DNA from: Synechococcus sp. CBW1004
GTDB taxonomy: Bacteria > Cyanobacteriota > Cyanobacteriia > PCC-6307 > Cyanobiaceae
DNA length: 64,000 nt
Assembly: GCF_015840715.1 (NCBI RefSeq)
Contig: NZ_CP060397.1
Coordinates: forward strand, 1,364,001-1,428,000
Reading direction: 5' to 3'
Shown here one piece after another: positions 17,199-27,757 of this stretch. Both the position numbers and the translations under genes were made by a program. How positions within the stretch are numbered: the first letter of the stretch is position 1; each line of letters starts with the position of its first letter. Below the pieces are notes generated by a model. It searched no databases. It saw only the letters and a program-made list of their open reading frames with translations, and was not told the DNA's origin.

Positions 17199-18158
17199 AT
17201 GGATCTCCCCCACATCCACTGCGTCGGCTTCACCTGCGGCGACGCCGAAGCCCTCGCCGCCTGGTATGGCCGCGCCTTCGGCTTCCGCGTGCGCGAGCAA
17301 CGCGATCACGACGTCGATGCCGTCTGCGGTCTGGTGGGCCTGCCGGGCGCCCGGCTGCGGCGGCTGAGCCTGCAGCTGGGTGAGGAGCAGCTGGAGCTCC
17401 ATCAGGTGCTTGATCCAGGCCCGCACCGCACCGGCCGGCCCGTGCGGGCGGACTCGCGCAGCAACGACCTCTGGTTCCAGCACATCTGTCTGGTGACCAC
17501 CGATCTTCAGGGCGTAGCGGCGCCAATCGAGAAGCAGATTCACGCCGGAGCCCTGCAGCCGATCTCCAGCGCCCCTCAGCGCCTGCCGGACTGGAACACC
17601 GCCGCCGGCATCGTCGCGTTCAAGTTCCACGATCCCGACGGCCATCCGCTCGAGCTGCTCCAGTTCCCACCGGAGAAGGGCGACGCCCGCTGGCATCAGC
17701 CGAGCGAGGCGGCGGTGCTGGGCCTCGATCACAGCGCCATCGGCATCAGCGATCCGGAGCGCAGCCGACGCTTCTACGGCGAGCTGCTGGGGCTGAGCCA
17801 CGGGGGTGGCGGCACCAACAGCGGCCCCGAGCAGGACAGGCTCGATGGTCTGCAGGGCACCCGGGTGCAGATCGACGCCTGGAGGCCGCCGCAGGGTATG
17901 GGGATCGAATCGCTCGCTTACCGCGCACCCGGCGGCGGCAGGCCCCAGCCGGCGGATCACGGCTTCCAGGATCTGAGCCACTGGCAGCTGCGGCTGGAAG
18001 TGAACGATCTGGAGGACATCGCCGCCCGCGCCGGGGGCTGTGGGGGAACCCTGATCTCACCAGGCGTGATCACCCTGGGGGAGAGCCTGCCGCCCTGGCG
18101 CCTCGGCCTGCAGCTGGCCGATCCCGACGGACACCGGCTGCAGGTGGTGAGCCGCTGA
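17199..18158 (+). CDS. Two-domain VOC (glyoxalase/dioxygenase fold) protein
   Basis: 319-aa protein made of two vicinal-oxygen-chelate modules. The first starts HIHCVGFTCGDAEALAAWYGRAFGF and ends FKFHDPDGHPLELLQFP. The second starts LGLDHSAIGISDPERSRRFYGELLGL and ends LQLADPDGHRLQVVSR. The family includes glyoxalases, ring-cleavage dioxygenases and resistance proteins; no specific reaction can be assigned. The metal-binding His near each module start and Glu near the first module end are present. The start at 17199 is the first ATG in frame. It is divergent from the SDR gene. Confidence 0.85.
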   Translation: MDLPHIHCVGFTCGDAEALAAWYGRAFGFRVREQRDHDVDAVCGLVGLPGARLRRLSLQLGEEQLELHQVLDPGPHRTGRPVRADSRSNDLWFQHICLVTTDLQGVAAPIEKQIHAGALQPISSAPQRLPDWNTAAGIVAFKFHDPDGHPLELLQFPPEKGDARWHQPSEAAVLGLDHSAIGISDPERSRRFYGELLGLSHGGGGTNSGPEQDRLDGLQGTRVQIDAWRPPQGMGIESLAYRAPGGGRPQPADHGFQDLSHWQLRLEVNDLEDIAARAGGCGGTLISPGVITLGESLPPWRLGLQLADPDGHRLQVVSR

Positions 18159-18261
18159 ACCTCAGGCGCACAGGTTCGACCGATCCGGTCAGCAGATGGA
18201 CTCGGGTCATGGCGCCGCCTGGCAACACCCTTAGGCTGCAACCAACTGCATCGCAAACGCC

Positions 18262-18753
18262 ATGGATGTAACGGTGGTCGAGCTGCTGATTCCAGCACAT
18301 CCCTCCACGCTGGCCCAGGCGATGTTGCTGCTGCTGCGAGTGTTCGTCGGGATCTGCTTCATCCGCCACGGCTGGCCAAAGCTGCGCAACCTCTCCACCT
18401 GGGCGGAGGCGATGAAAACCCCGAAATGGCTCTGTTTTCTCTCGGCCTTCTCGATGTGGGGAGCGGGCATCGCGCTGATTCCGGGACTGCTGACCCCCCT
18501 GGCCGCCCTGGCGATCCTTGTGTCGATGCTGTATGCGGCCGTGCTGGAGATCAGTCAGGGACTGCCATTCATCGCCCCGGATCCTTATCAGATTCCAGCC
18601 GGTGATTACGTGGGGCCCAATGGCATCGGCGATCCACCCAGCTGGGAGAAGGCGGCTATGTATGTGGTGATGTGCCTGGTGCTGATCGGTTGCGGCGGTG
18701 GCCTCTTCTCACTGGACAACCTGCTGCTCGCCGATCTGCTCATGAACCTCTGA
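18262..18753 (+). CDS. DoxX-family membrane protein
   Basis: 163-aa membrane protein with about four hydrophobic helices. The DoxX pattern is seen in LLLRVFVGICFIRHGWPKL near residue 29, GAGIALIPGLLTPLAA in helix two/three and the closing AMYVVMCLVLIGCGGG helix. DoxX proteins are linked to quinone or thiosulfate oxidation and to redox complexes in some bacteria, but most are uncharacterised. It stands alone, with the VOC gene 103 bp upstream and a convergent small secreted protein downstream. Confidence 0.82.
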   Translation: MDVTVVELLIPAHPSTLAQAMLLLLRVFVGICFIRHGWPKLRNLSTWAEAMKTPKWLCFLSAFSMWGAGIALIPGLLTPLAALAILVSMLYAAVLEISQGLPFIAPDPYQIPAGDYVGPNGIGDPPSWEKAAMYVVMCLVLIGCGGGLFSLDNLLLADLLMNL

Positions 18754-18804
18754 TGGACTGCGCCCCCCTGATGACAAGGGGGGCGTGATGCCCATGCGGG
18801 TGGA

Positions 18805-19212
18805 TCAGCGCGGCACGCCGTTGTAGATCACCTGCACGACGCTGCGCCCATCCGGGGCGATCAGCAGCTCGGTCTCCAGAGTGGGGGGAATGTTCAGCAC
18901 CTGCCAGCCGGGAGGCCCTCCGAGAAAGCGGAACAGAAAGCCCTGCTCGTTGCTCTCCACCAGACAGGGGTTCTCCGGCGCCGAGGTGGTGAACATGCAG
19001 GCGGCCGGGCGATACACCGTCAACCCACCATTGAGACTCACCCCGGTGTTGCGCGCCAGATTGAGAGCGCGGACCGCATTGAAGGGGACGCCACCCTGCT
19101 GAGCCCACACCGGCAGGCTCACCAGCAGCAGCGAGCCGCAGCCCAGCAACAGGTTGGTGACATGGCGGCGGGAGCCGGACAGACGTCGGTGGAGAGAACG
19201 CGGCAGCTGCAT
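18805..19212 (-). CDS. Hypothetical secreted protein
   Basis: 135 aa from ATG 19212. The N-terminus is basic, followed by a hydrophobic core (VTNLLLGCGSLLLVSLPVWA) and a likely cleavage after WAQ, so it is probably exported. The mature part carries two Cys (AACMF, ENPCLV) that could form a disulfide. It contains no domain I recognise. It ends just before the convergent doxX gene and lies 50 bp downstream of NDH-2 on the same strand, so it could be read from the same transcript. Confidence 0.6.
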   Translation of the reverse strand: MQLPRSLHRRLSGSRRHVTNLLLGCGSLLLVSLPVWAQQGGVPFNAVRALNLARNTGVSLNGGLTVYRPAACMFTTSAPENPCLVESNEQGFLFRFLGGPPGWQVLNIPPTLETELLIAPDGRSVVQVIYNGVPR

Positions 19213-19262
19213 TGGAGGCGCGTGGTCGAAGCGACTCAGTATCGCCTGAGCGCATGGGAATT

Positions 19263-20687
19263 TCAGCCCGCCGCCACAGGCGGCTCCACAGGGGCGGGGG
19301 TCTCCGATTCCACCCGTTCGAGCCCCACCTCCACATTCATGTGCTGATCCGGCCGGCCGGTGATCAGCAGCGAGGCGCGCTCGCCGACGGCAATGTTCCA
19401 CATCCACTTCACCAGCAGGCTGAGACGGTTCTCCATCGCCGGCATGAAGGCCAGGTGGGCCAGGCCCCACAGCAGCCAGCCCACGGCGCCCGACACCCGC
19501 CAGCCGCGCAGATCGGCCACGGCATACCAGCGACCGATCACCGCCATGCTGCCGAAATCCAGCCAGCGGAACGGTGCCTGCTGCGTGCGGCCCTGCACTC
19601 CGGCCAGGATGTCACGGGCAACCCAGTCGCCCATCTGCACCGCCGGCCCGGCCATGCCTGGGAGGGGTTTGCCGTCGGTGGTGTGGCTGTAGGAGCAGAG
19701 ATCACCGATGACGCGGATCTCCGGATGGCCCGGGATCGAGAAATCGGGCTCCACCACCACCCGGCCGCCGCGGTCCGCAATGCAGCCGGTGCGCTCCGCC
19801 AGCAGCTTGCCCAGGTGGGAAGCCCTCACCCCGGCGGTCCAGCAGATCGTGGCCGCCTCGATCACCTGCGTCTGCGGTTCCGAGCCCTCCGGCCCCTTGA
19901 AGCTGATCGTCACCTTGCCGTTCTCGATCGCCTGCACCCGGCCACCGAGCACCAGCTCGACTCCGCGGGAGCGCAGGAACCCCTCAGCCGCCGCCGAGAG
20001 GCTCGGATGCATGGCCCGCAGCAGCCGATCGCCGGGATCCACCAGCACGATGCGGCTGTCGGCGGGATCCACCTGGCGGAAAAAGCGGCTGAGGCTCTTC
20101 TGGGTGAGATCACTCAGGGAACCGGCCAGCTCACAGCCGGAGGGGCCACCACCGATCACCACCACCGACTGCAGGAAGCGACGCCGTTCGCGATCCGGTG
20201 TCTGCTCGGCCTCCTCGATCGCCGACAGCAGCCGGCGGCGGATCTCATCGGCATGCTCGAGGATCTTCATCGGCGGCGCCTCGGCGCGCCAGTTCTCATG
20301 GCCGAAGTAACTGCTGCCTGATCCGGTGGCCAGAATCAGATGGTCGTAGCGATAGCGGCGATCGTTGAACACCAGCTCACGGTTGGCGGGATCGAGATCG
20401 ACGACCTCACCAAGCAGCACCTGCACGTTGGTGGCCTTCTCGAGAAGACTCCGCAGCGGCGTGGCCACATCCGCCTCCGCCACCAGACCGGTGGCGACCT
20501 GATAGAGCAGCGGCTGAAACAGGTTGAAATTGCGCTTATCGATCAACGTCACCCGCACCGGTTGTCCAGCGAGGGCACTGGCTGCCTTGACCCCGGCGAA
20601 CCCACCCCCCACGATCACGACATGGGGCCAGGCCGCCATGGCCTCGAACGGCGGCGGGAGTTCGAGGAAGAAACGCTCCCTGACCAT
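19263..20687 (-). CDS. Type II NAD(P)H dehydrogenase (NDH-2)
   Basis: Single-subunit flavoprotein that moves electrons from NAD(P)H to quinone without pumping protons. The 474-aa protein has two dinucleotide motifs: VVIVGGGFAG near residue 24 for FAD and VVVIGGGPSGCEL near residue 176 for NAD(P)H. Other family features are QPLLYQVATG near residue 58, GD near the end of the FAD fold (VIGDLCSY) and a C-terminal hydrophobic helix region (GWLLWGLAHLAFM) for membrane attachment. An in-frame ATG at 20639 is an alternative start. Together with the oxidase operon it adds to the respiratory capacity of this region. Confidence 0.92.
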   Translation of the reverse strand: MVRERFFLELPPPFEAMAAWPHVVIVGGGFAGVKAASALAGQPVRVTLIDKRNFNLFQPLLYQVATGLVAEADVATPLRSLLEKATNVQVLLGEVVDLDPANRELVFNDRRYRYDHLILATGSGSSYFGHENWRAEAPPMKILEHADEIRRRLLSAIEEAEQTPDRERRRFLQSVVVIGGGPSGCELAGSLSDLTQKSLSRFFRQVDPADSRIVLVDPGDRLLRAMHPSLSAAAEGFLRSRGVELVLGGRVQAIENGKVTISFKGPEGSEPQTQVIEAATICWTAGVRASHLGKLLAERTGCIADRGGRVVVEPDFSIPGHPEIRVIGDLCSYSHTTDGKPLPGMAGPAVQMGDWVARDILAGVQGRTQQAPFRWLDFGSMAVIGRWYAVADLRGWRVSGAVGWLLWGLAHLAFMPAMENRLSLLVKWMWNIAVGERASLLITGRPDQHMNVEVGLERVESETPAPVEPPVAAG

Positions 20688-20825
20688 GGCGGCGTGTCCG
20701 TCGGTGTGGCCGTACGGTATCGAGGACAGCCGTTGAGCACAGCCAGCCGTCCTGAGATCCGGAACGGTGGGGATCAGAGCCCGCTGCGTCGCAGGGATGC
20801 CGCCACAGAGCAGCCGCTCCCCGGC

Positions 20826-21290
20826 TCAGTGAACAGCCTGGAGGTTCATTCGCGGCAAGGTTGCCACCGCCGAAATCGGGCGATCCTGATCCTCCCGAAG
20901 CTGAGCCATGGCCGCTGCGGTGGCGGCGGGGCAGTCCCCGTCTCCATGACGGCCAACGCAGAACTGCGTGGAGGTGTCGTGAGGGATGGTCACCGGCTGG
21001 GTGAGCATATAACCACGGCCATAGATATTGCGGATCAGTTCATTGGCACTGGATCCTGCGGCGAGACGATTGCGCAATCCATGAATCGCGCGCGCCAGGC
21101 TCACATCGCTGACATCGCTCCGCCCCCAGACATTGATGACGATGCGCTCCTTGTCCAGCACCTGCTGGGGATGGGAGCACAGATACGACAGCAGACGCAG
21201 CTGAAGAGGTGACAGCGGCACGAGCGTGTCATCGATCCACAGACTTTCGTTGTCCTTCACGCTGAAGGGACCGAAGCGGTACGTGACCAT
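20826..21290 (-). CDS. Orphan OmpR/PhoB-type winged-helix DNA-binding protein
   Basis: 154-aa protein consisting of a Trans_reg_C winged-helix domain (residues about 1-100) and a 50-residue tail. Typical residues are LSPLQLRLLSYLCSHPQQVL, then RAIHGLRNRLAAGSSANELI and the wing motif IRNIYGRGYML. There is no receiver domain upstream, so it is not a standard response regulator. No transmembrane segment of the CadC/ToxR kind is obvious in the tail. The tail holds two Cys (QFCVG, GDCPA). Target genes are unknown; NDH-2 lies downstream on the same strand. Confidence 0.82.
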   Translation of the reverse strand: MVTYRFGPFSVKDNESLWIDDTLVPLSPLQLRLLSYLCSHPQQVLDKERIVINVWGRSDVSDVSLARAIHGLRNRLAAGSSANELIRNIYGRGYMLTQPVTIPHDTSTQFCVGRHGDGDCPAATAAAMAQLREDQDRPISAVATLPRMNLQAVH

Positions 21291-21413
21291 GGGTCTATAC
21301 CGACCGAAGGATTCTTGAATAATCGACGCAGGAAACCGCCTCTGTCCATACTCAGAACTGAGTAGCGGATCTGCTGCAGGCCACAGCCCGCCCGCCGCCT
21401 GAGTGGAACGCTC

Positions 21414-22184
21414 CTACGCAGAGGCGGCGGAGCCCAGGTAGGAGGCGCGCAGCTCCGCATCCTCCAGCAGCATCCGGGCCGGACCCTGCAGGCGAATCGC
21501 TCCCCCCTCCAGCACCACACCCCGATCGGCGATCGCCAGCGCGGCGCTGGCGTTCTGTTCGACCAGCAGCATCGAGAGGCCCTCCCGGTGCAGGGCGGCC
21601 AGGGCCGCCATCAGCTCAGCGACCAGCTTCGGCGCCAGGCCCAGACTCGGTTCATCCAGCAGCAGCAGGCGCGGCCGGGCCATCAGAGCGCGGGCGATCG
21701 CCAGCATCTGCTGCTCTCCCCCCGACAGGCTGCCCGCCAGCTGCTGACGCCGCTCGGCCAGCCGAGGGAACAGGGCATAACAACGATCACGATCGGCGGT
21801 GATGGCGGCCCGATCGCGGCGCAGCCAGGCCCCCAGGTCCAGATTGGCGGCGACGCTCTGGCGCGCCAGCACCCGGCGTCCTTCCGGGCAGTGGACGATG
21901 CCCAGGCGCACCGTGGCCTCGGTGCGCAGCCGCGCCAGATCGCGTCCGCACCAGTGGAGGCTGCCGGCCGAGGGGTCCACCAGCCGCGAGATCGCCCGCA
22001 GCGTGGTGGTCTTGCCGGCACCGTTGGCCCCCAGCAACGCCACCAGCTCTCCCTGGCGGAGGCACAGATCCAGACCCCGCACCGCCGGGATGGCGCCGTA
22101 GTGCACCGTCAGCCGCCTCAGCTCCAGCAGCGGCGGGACCGGAGCATCCGGAGATGCAACAGGAGTGCTGCGGACGACGCTCAT
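21414..22184 (-). CDS. livF: Branched-chain/neutral amino-acid ABC transporter ATPase (LivF type)
   Basis: ATP-binding subunit of 256 aa. It has Walker A (GANGAGKTT), the signature SLSGGEQQMLAIARAL, Walker B (RLLLLDEPSLGLAPKLV) and the switch His replaced by Gln in LVEQNAS, all characteristic of LivF. ATG 22184 overlaps the LivG stop (ATGA). It is the last gene in a hemL-SBP-livH-livM-livG-livF run. It drives import of amino acids through the LivHM pore. Confidence 0.93.
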   Translation of the reverse strand: MSVVRSTPVASPDAPVPPLLELRRLTVHYGAIPAVRGLDLCLRQGELVALLGANGAGKTTTLRAISRLVDPSAGSLHWCGRDLARLRTEATVRLGIVHCPEGRRVLARQSVAANLDLGAWLRRDRAAITADRDRCYALFPRLAERRQQLAGSLSGGEQQMLAIARALMARPRLLLLDEPSLGLAPKLVAELMAALAALHREGLSMLLVEQNASAALAIADRGVVLEGGAIRLQGPARMLLEDAELRASYLGSAASA

Positions 22185-22945
22185 GCGGTGCCCCCCAGAT
22201 AGGCCTCGACCACCCTGGGATCGCTGCGCACCGCGTCGGGAACCCCCAGGGCGATGCGCCGGCCGAAGTTGAGCACGGCGATGCGGTCGCACAGACCCAT
22301 CACCAGCGGCACGTGATGCTCGATCAACAGGATCGTCAGCGCGAAACGCTCGCGCAGGCGCCGGATCAGATCGGTGAGATCGTCCTTTTCGGCGGGGTTC
22401 ATGCCGGCGGCCGGCTCATCGAGCAGCAGCAACCGCGGCCCTGTGGCCAGAGCCCGTGCGATCTCCAGACGCCGACGCTCGCCATAGGACAGGGACCCGG
22501 CCGGCCGCGCCGTCACATCGGCCAGCTCCACCAGTTCGAGCAGCTCGGCCACCTGGCGCCGTCGGGCGCCCCAGCCGGCTCCGGCCTGCGGTTGGCGCAG
22601 CCGCTGCTGCAGGCCCACCTCGACGTTCTCCCCGACGCTGAGACTCTCGAACAGACGCAGGTTCTGAAAGGTGCGGGCGATGCCGAGACGGTTGATGCCA
22701 TGGGGCTCGAGCCCATCGAGGCGGCATCCCGCCAGGCGGAGGCGGCCGGCGCTGGCCGTCGTCACGCCGGAGAGGGCATTGAAGAGGGTCGTCTTACCAG
22801 CGCCGTTCGGGCCGATCAGCCCGAAGATCTCGCCTTCGTGGACGCTCAGGCTCACCTGATCCAGGGCTGTGAGGCCACCGAAGCGGCAGGTGAGTCCGTC
22901 CACCTCCAGCAGCGGTTCGGCAGGGGTGGCGTTCAGGAGGCTCAT
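22181..22945 (-). CDS. livG: Branched-chain/neutral amino-acid ABC transporter ATPase (LivG type)
   Basis: Second ATPase subunit, 254 aa. It has Walker A (GPNGAGKTTLFNAL), the LivG-specific insert GIARTFQNLRLFE, the signature SLSYGERRRLEIARAL, Walker B (LLLLDEPAAGMNP) and a switch His (LIEHHVPLVMG). It overlaps livM by 4 bp and livF by 4 bp, so the genes are translated together. It pairs with LivF under the LivH/LivM permeases. Confidence 0.93.
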   Translation of the reverse strand: MSLLNATPAEPLLEVDGLTCRFGGLTALDQVSLSVHEGEIFGLIGPNGAGKTTLFNALSGVTTASAGRLRLAGCRLDGLEPHGINRLGIARTFQNLRLFESLSVGENVEVGLQQRLRQPQAGAGWGARRRQVAELLELVELADVTARPAGSLSYGERRRLEIARALATGPRLLLLDEPAAGMNPAEKDDLTDLIRRLRERFALTILLIEHHVPLVMGLCDRIAVLNFGRRIALGVPDAVRSDPRVVEAYLGGTA

Positions 22946-23832
22946 CGTGCTGCCCCCCGCCCCAGGGAACCGAGGCGCTCGAGCAGCGCCGGCGTGATCA
23001 GCCCCTGCGGCGCCAGCACCGGTCCCAGCAGGATCACCAGACCGAACAGCACCAGGCGTGCGTCACCCACCGGTCGCAGCAGCTCCGGCAGAGCGGTGAG
23101 CAGCAGACCACCGAACACCGGCCCCAGCCAGGTGCGCGATCCCCCCAGGATCACGAACGCGAGGGTGGCGACACTGGCGTCAAAGGTGCCCTGGCGGGCA
23201 TTCCAGGTGTTGAGGAAATGGGCCGCCAGCACGCCGGTGGCGCCGGCAAGCACGGCGCTGAGCACGAAGGCTCTGAGCTTCACCTGGGTGGTGTCGATGC
23301 CGAGGCACTCGGCGGCCAGCTCGTCATCGCGGATCGCGGCCATCGCCTGCCCCAGCGGCAGGGCTTCGAGGCGCTGACAGAACCAGCCGGCCAGAGTCAG
23401 CAGCCCCAGCACCGGGAGCAGATAGCCGCTGGCTTCGGCGAAGGGCTGGGGAATGCCGAAGATGCCGACGGCACCGCCGGTGAACGGCAGGTTGAGGATC
23501 GCCACCCGCACGATCTCCACCAGAGCGATGGTGGCGATCGCCAGATAGATCCCCCGCAGCCGCAGCACCAGGCCCCCCAGCAGGGCGGCCAGCACGCCGG
23601 CGAGCAACCCGCCCAGCAACAGCTCCAGCAGCAGCGACAGGACTGGGAGGGAGCCGTCCACCCCGCCCCCGAGCAGCGCCCAGCGGGTGGACAGCAGCGC
23701 CGCGAGGGTGCCACCGATGGCGTAGAAGGCTGGCGTCGCCAGTGACAGCTGCCCCGCCGCCAGCGGCAGGTAGACCGACAGCCCGAGCAGGGCTCCCAGC
23801 AGCATCTGCACGAGCAGGCCGTTGTCGATCAC
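22942..23832 (-). CDS. livM: Branched-chain/neutral amino-acid ABC transporter permease (LivM type)
   Basis: Membrane permease of about 296 aa with eight or so hydrophobic segments. LivM features are LSLATPAFYAIGGTLAALLS near residue 36, the loop AMAAIRDDELAAECLGI and the closing VILGGSRTWLGPVFGG. GTG 23832 is the best start; no ATG lies closer to the first helix. It is separated from livH by 34 bp and overlaps livG by 4 bp. LivM and LivH together form the pore. Confidence 0.9.
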   Translation of the reverse strand: MIDNGLLVQMLLGALLGLSVYLPLAAGQLSLATPAFYAIGGTLAALLSTRWALLGGGVDGSLPVLSLLLELLLGGLLAGVLAALLGGLVLRLRGIYLAIATIALVEIVRVAILNLPFTGGAVGIFGIPQPFAEASGYLLPVLGLLTLAGWFCQRLEALPLGQAMAAIRDDELAAECLGIDTTQVKLRAFVLSAVLAGATGVLAAHFLNTWNARQGTFDASVATLAFVILGGSRTWLGPVFGGLLLTALPELLRPVGDARLVLFGLVILLGPVLAPQGLITPALLERLGSLGRGAAR

Positions 23833-23866
23833 GGGGTGCCGCCTCTCATCGCGCCCAGTCTGTCCA

Positions 23867-24808
23867 CTACACCTTGTCCACCTGAACGCGGCCGAGCAGG
23901 CCCCCTGGCCGCAGCAGCAGCACCCCGAACAGGATCGCGAAAGCGAGAGCATCGCGCCAGCCGGAGGCATCGGCCGGCACCAGCGCCTCGGCCAGGCCCA
24001 TCAGCAGACCGCCGGCGATGGCGCCGGGCACGCTGCCGAGCCCGCCGAGCACCAGCACCGCCAGGCCCTTGAGGCCGTAGCTGATGCCGAAGTAGGGGCC
24101 GGTGAGGCTGACGCTGAGGCCCACCAGGCCGCCACCCAGGCCTGCGAGCACACCGCTCAACGCGAAAGCCAGCCGCACCATCGCGTCGCTGTCGATGCCC
24201 AGGAGCCGGGCCGTGGTGAAGTCCTCGGCGACGGCCCGCAGCGCCTTGCCGCCCCGGCTGCGCTCCAGCCAGAGGCTGAGCAGCAGAACCGCCCCGGCAC
24301 AGATGGCCAGCAGCAGCAGCTGGATCGTGCGGATGCGGGCACCACCGAGCATGACCATGTCGGGCAGACCGGCCAGCGCCCCCGCACCGTCGGGGAAGGC
24401 ATAGCCCTCGGCGCCCATCAGGATCTGGAGCAGGTTCACCAGCACCACGCCGGCTCCCAGGCTGGTGATCAGCGACTGCAGCGGTTCGGCACCGCGGCGC
24501 CGCAGCGGCGCGAAGGCCACACGCTCCACCAGCAGCGAGGCCAGGGCCGTGAGCAGCGCCGCCAGCAGCAGGGCCAGCCCGAAGGGCAGGGCCACCGGCA
24601 GACCGAGGCCGGGCCAGGCGCCGTTGACGCCGATGCGGCCGCCCATCAGCAGATAGGTGGCGTAACCACCCAGGCTGAACAGGGCGCCCTGGGCGAAGTT
24701 GATCACGCCCAGCACCGAGAAGACCAGCGTGTAACCCAGAGCCACCAGGGCATAGACACCCCCGCTGGCAACGCCGTTGAGCAGGGTCTGCAGGAGTGAC
24801 TCCATCAT
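23867..24808 (-). CDS. livH: Branched-chain/neutral amino-acid ABC transporter permease (LivH type)
   Basis: Permease of 313 aa with the LivH motifs GVYALVALGYTLVFSVLGVI near residue 17, NFAQGALFSLGGY directly after, and the loop ALRAVAEDFTTARLLGID. It ends with YGLKGLAVLVLGGLGSVPGA, the coupling region typical of the family. Its start overlaps the substrate-binding-protein stop by 4 bp. It sits between that gene and livM in one operon. Confidence 0.92.
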   Translation of the reverse strand: MMESLLQTLLNGVASGGVYALVALGYTLVFSVLGVINFAQGALFSLGGYATYLLMGGRIGVNGAWPGLGLPVALPFGLALLLAALLTALASLLVERVAFAPLRRRGAEPLQSLITSLGAGVVLVNLLQILMGAEGYAFPDGAGALAGLPDMVMLGGARIRTIQLLLLAICAGAVLLLSLWLERSRGGKALRAVAEDFTTARLLGIDSDAMVRLAFALSGVLAGLGGGLVGLSVSLTGPYFGISYGLKGLAVLVLGGLGSVPGAIAGGLLMGLAEALVPADASGWRDALAFAILFGVLLLRPGGLLGRVQVDKV

Positions 24809-26088
24809 CCGCCGCCCTCCTCGAGCGAGCGCTCACGCACCAACGTGAACTTGCCATCCCGGCCGCCGGGGCCCATGCGCACCTCCGCGACGAAGAAGCG
24901 CCCCTGGATCACCTCCCCCTCCGGGCTGAACCGGATCGGACCCAGCGGCGTGTCGTAGCGGCCGGACAGCAGTTCGGTCATCAGCCGCCGGCGCGCCTCC
25001 GCCAGGCTGACACCCTGCAGACCGCCGCCGCGCTGCAGGCGCTGGATCGCCTCGAACAGCACCTGATACGCCGTCCAGGCCTGGGCCGTCAGCTGGGACG
25101 GCGGCGCCTCCCCCTTGCTGCGGCGATGCAGGGCGAGGAAAGCGCGGTTGATCGGCGTGTCGAGATCGGGGCTGTAGGCCTGGGCGATGAGGATGCCGTC
25201 GCACCAGCGCTGACAGATCGGATAGATGTTGGGCGTGTTGAGACCGTTGCCGACCACGATCTGGCCGCGATAGCCGAGTTCGCGCAGCTGGCGGATCAGG
25301 TTGCCGCCATCCACCGCCTGCGCCGAGATCACCACCAGCTGAGGGCGCAGCGGCAGCACCGCGGTGATGGCACTCTGGAAATCGTTCTGACCCAGCTGGG
25401 TGCGCTGCACGCTCACCGGCCTGAGGCCCTTCGCCGTCAGGGCCTTCTGGAAGATCGCCACCTCGGCGGTGCTGTAGGCGTCGTCCTGGGCATAGAAGAC
25501 CGCCACCCGGCTGAGCCCCGGATCGCGCTGCAGGGCCTCCTCGATCGACAGGGGGGCGATCACCGAGCTCTGGGCGGAGACGCGGCTGATGAAGTGGCCG
25601 ATCTGGGGAATCCCCTTCGCGGTGTTGGAGGGGGCCACCACCGGCACCCCACGCCGCTGGGCGATCGGATCGGCGGCGAAGGCCTGCTGCGAGAGGGTGG
25701 GGCCGATCAGCGCCACCACGCCCCGCCGGAGCATCAGGTTGAAGGCGGCGATCGCGCTCTGCTCGTCGGAGGCGCCGTCCTCCAGGCTCAGCAGCACGGG
25801 GCGGGGGAAGGCGGCTGGATCGCGCCGGGCCCGGTCGGCGGCCCAGCGCTCGGCCAGGCCGATGCCGAGCCTCTGGTCCTGGCCGTAGAGGTTGGCGTTG
25901 CCGGTGAGGGCGATCACCGCCCCGAGGGTGAGAGCACCGCCTGCGGCGGCAGGGGGCGGCAATGGCTGCGCGGCTGGATCAGCGCGGCGGCCCAGCAGGG
26001 CGATGCCTCCGACAGCCGCGGCCAGCAGGGCGGCCAGGCGCAGGGCACCGCGCTGGCGACGATCCAGTGGGGTCGCGTCAGAGGGCAC
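24805..26088 (-). CDS. Amino-acid ABC transporter substrate-binding protein (Liv/Nat type)
   Basis: Periplasmic-binding-protein type I (Leu/Ile/Val) component of 427 aa from GTG 26088, the last start that clears the upstream gene. A basic stretch and hydrophobic segment (LRLAALLAAAVGGIALLG) act as signal or membrane anchor. The fold starts at LTLGAVIALTGNANLYG, then ALIGPTLSQQAFAADPIAQ and VVAPSNTA. It binds amino acids outside the membrane for LivHMGF; a cyanobacterial neutral-amino-acid (Nat) system is the nearest known type. It starts 13 bp after the hemL stop and overlaps livH by 4 bp. Confidence 0.9.
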   Translation of the reverse strand: MPSDATPLDRRQRGALRLAALLAAAVGGIALLGRRADPAAQPLPPPAAAGGALTLGAVIALTGNANLYGQDQRLGIGLAERWAADRARRDPAAFPRPVLLSLEDGASDEQSAIAAFNLMLRRGVVALIGPTLSQQAFAADPIAQRRGVPVVAPSNTAKGIPQIGHFISRVSAQSSVIAPLSIEEALQRDPGLSRVAVFYAQDDAYSTAEVAIFQKALTAKGLRPVSVQRTQLGQNDFQSAITAVLPLRPQLVVISAQAVDGGNLIRQLRELGYRGQIVVGNGLNTPNIYPICQRWCDGILIAQAYSPDLDTPINRAFLALHRRSKGEAPPSQLTAQAWTAYQVLFEAIQRLQRGGGLQGVSLAEARRRLMTELLSGRYDTPLGPIRFSPEGEVIQGRFFVAEVRMGPGGRDGKFTLVRERSLEEGGG

Positions 26089-26101
26089 CGCCCGGACCGG
26101 A

Positions 26102-27466
<1,365 letters not shown>

Positions 27467-27757
27467 CTTGACCCAGCGGGGCGCGGATGTGCCTGCCAGG
27501 TCAACTTTCGTCTGAGGAGGCCATTGCCCCCGGCCGATCCCGGGTGCCCGCCCCGAACCGTCGCCGTCAGGGCGACCTGCATCCCGGAAGCAAGGCCTGG
27601 GGTGGTGCGGCCGCTCCGGCAGCAGCGGAACGGCCCAGGCATCGGGCACAGCCGGCTGCGGTCGAGACCGCCCCCGTCCCGGGCCCGCCCTCCCGCCTGA
27701 TGAGCGCGACACCGTGAGTAGGTTCATGCCGGTCGTGTCCGATGCCAGTACCGCCGC

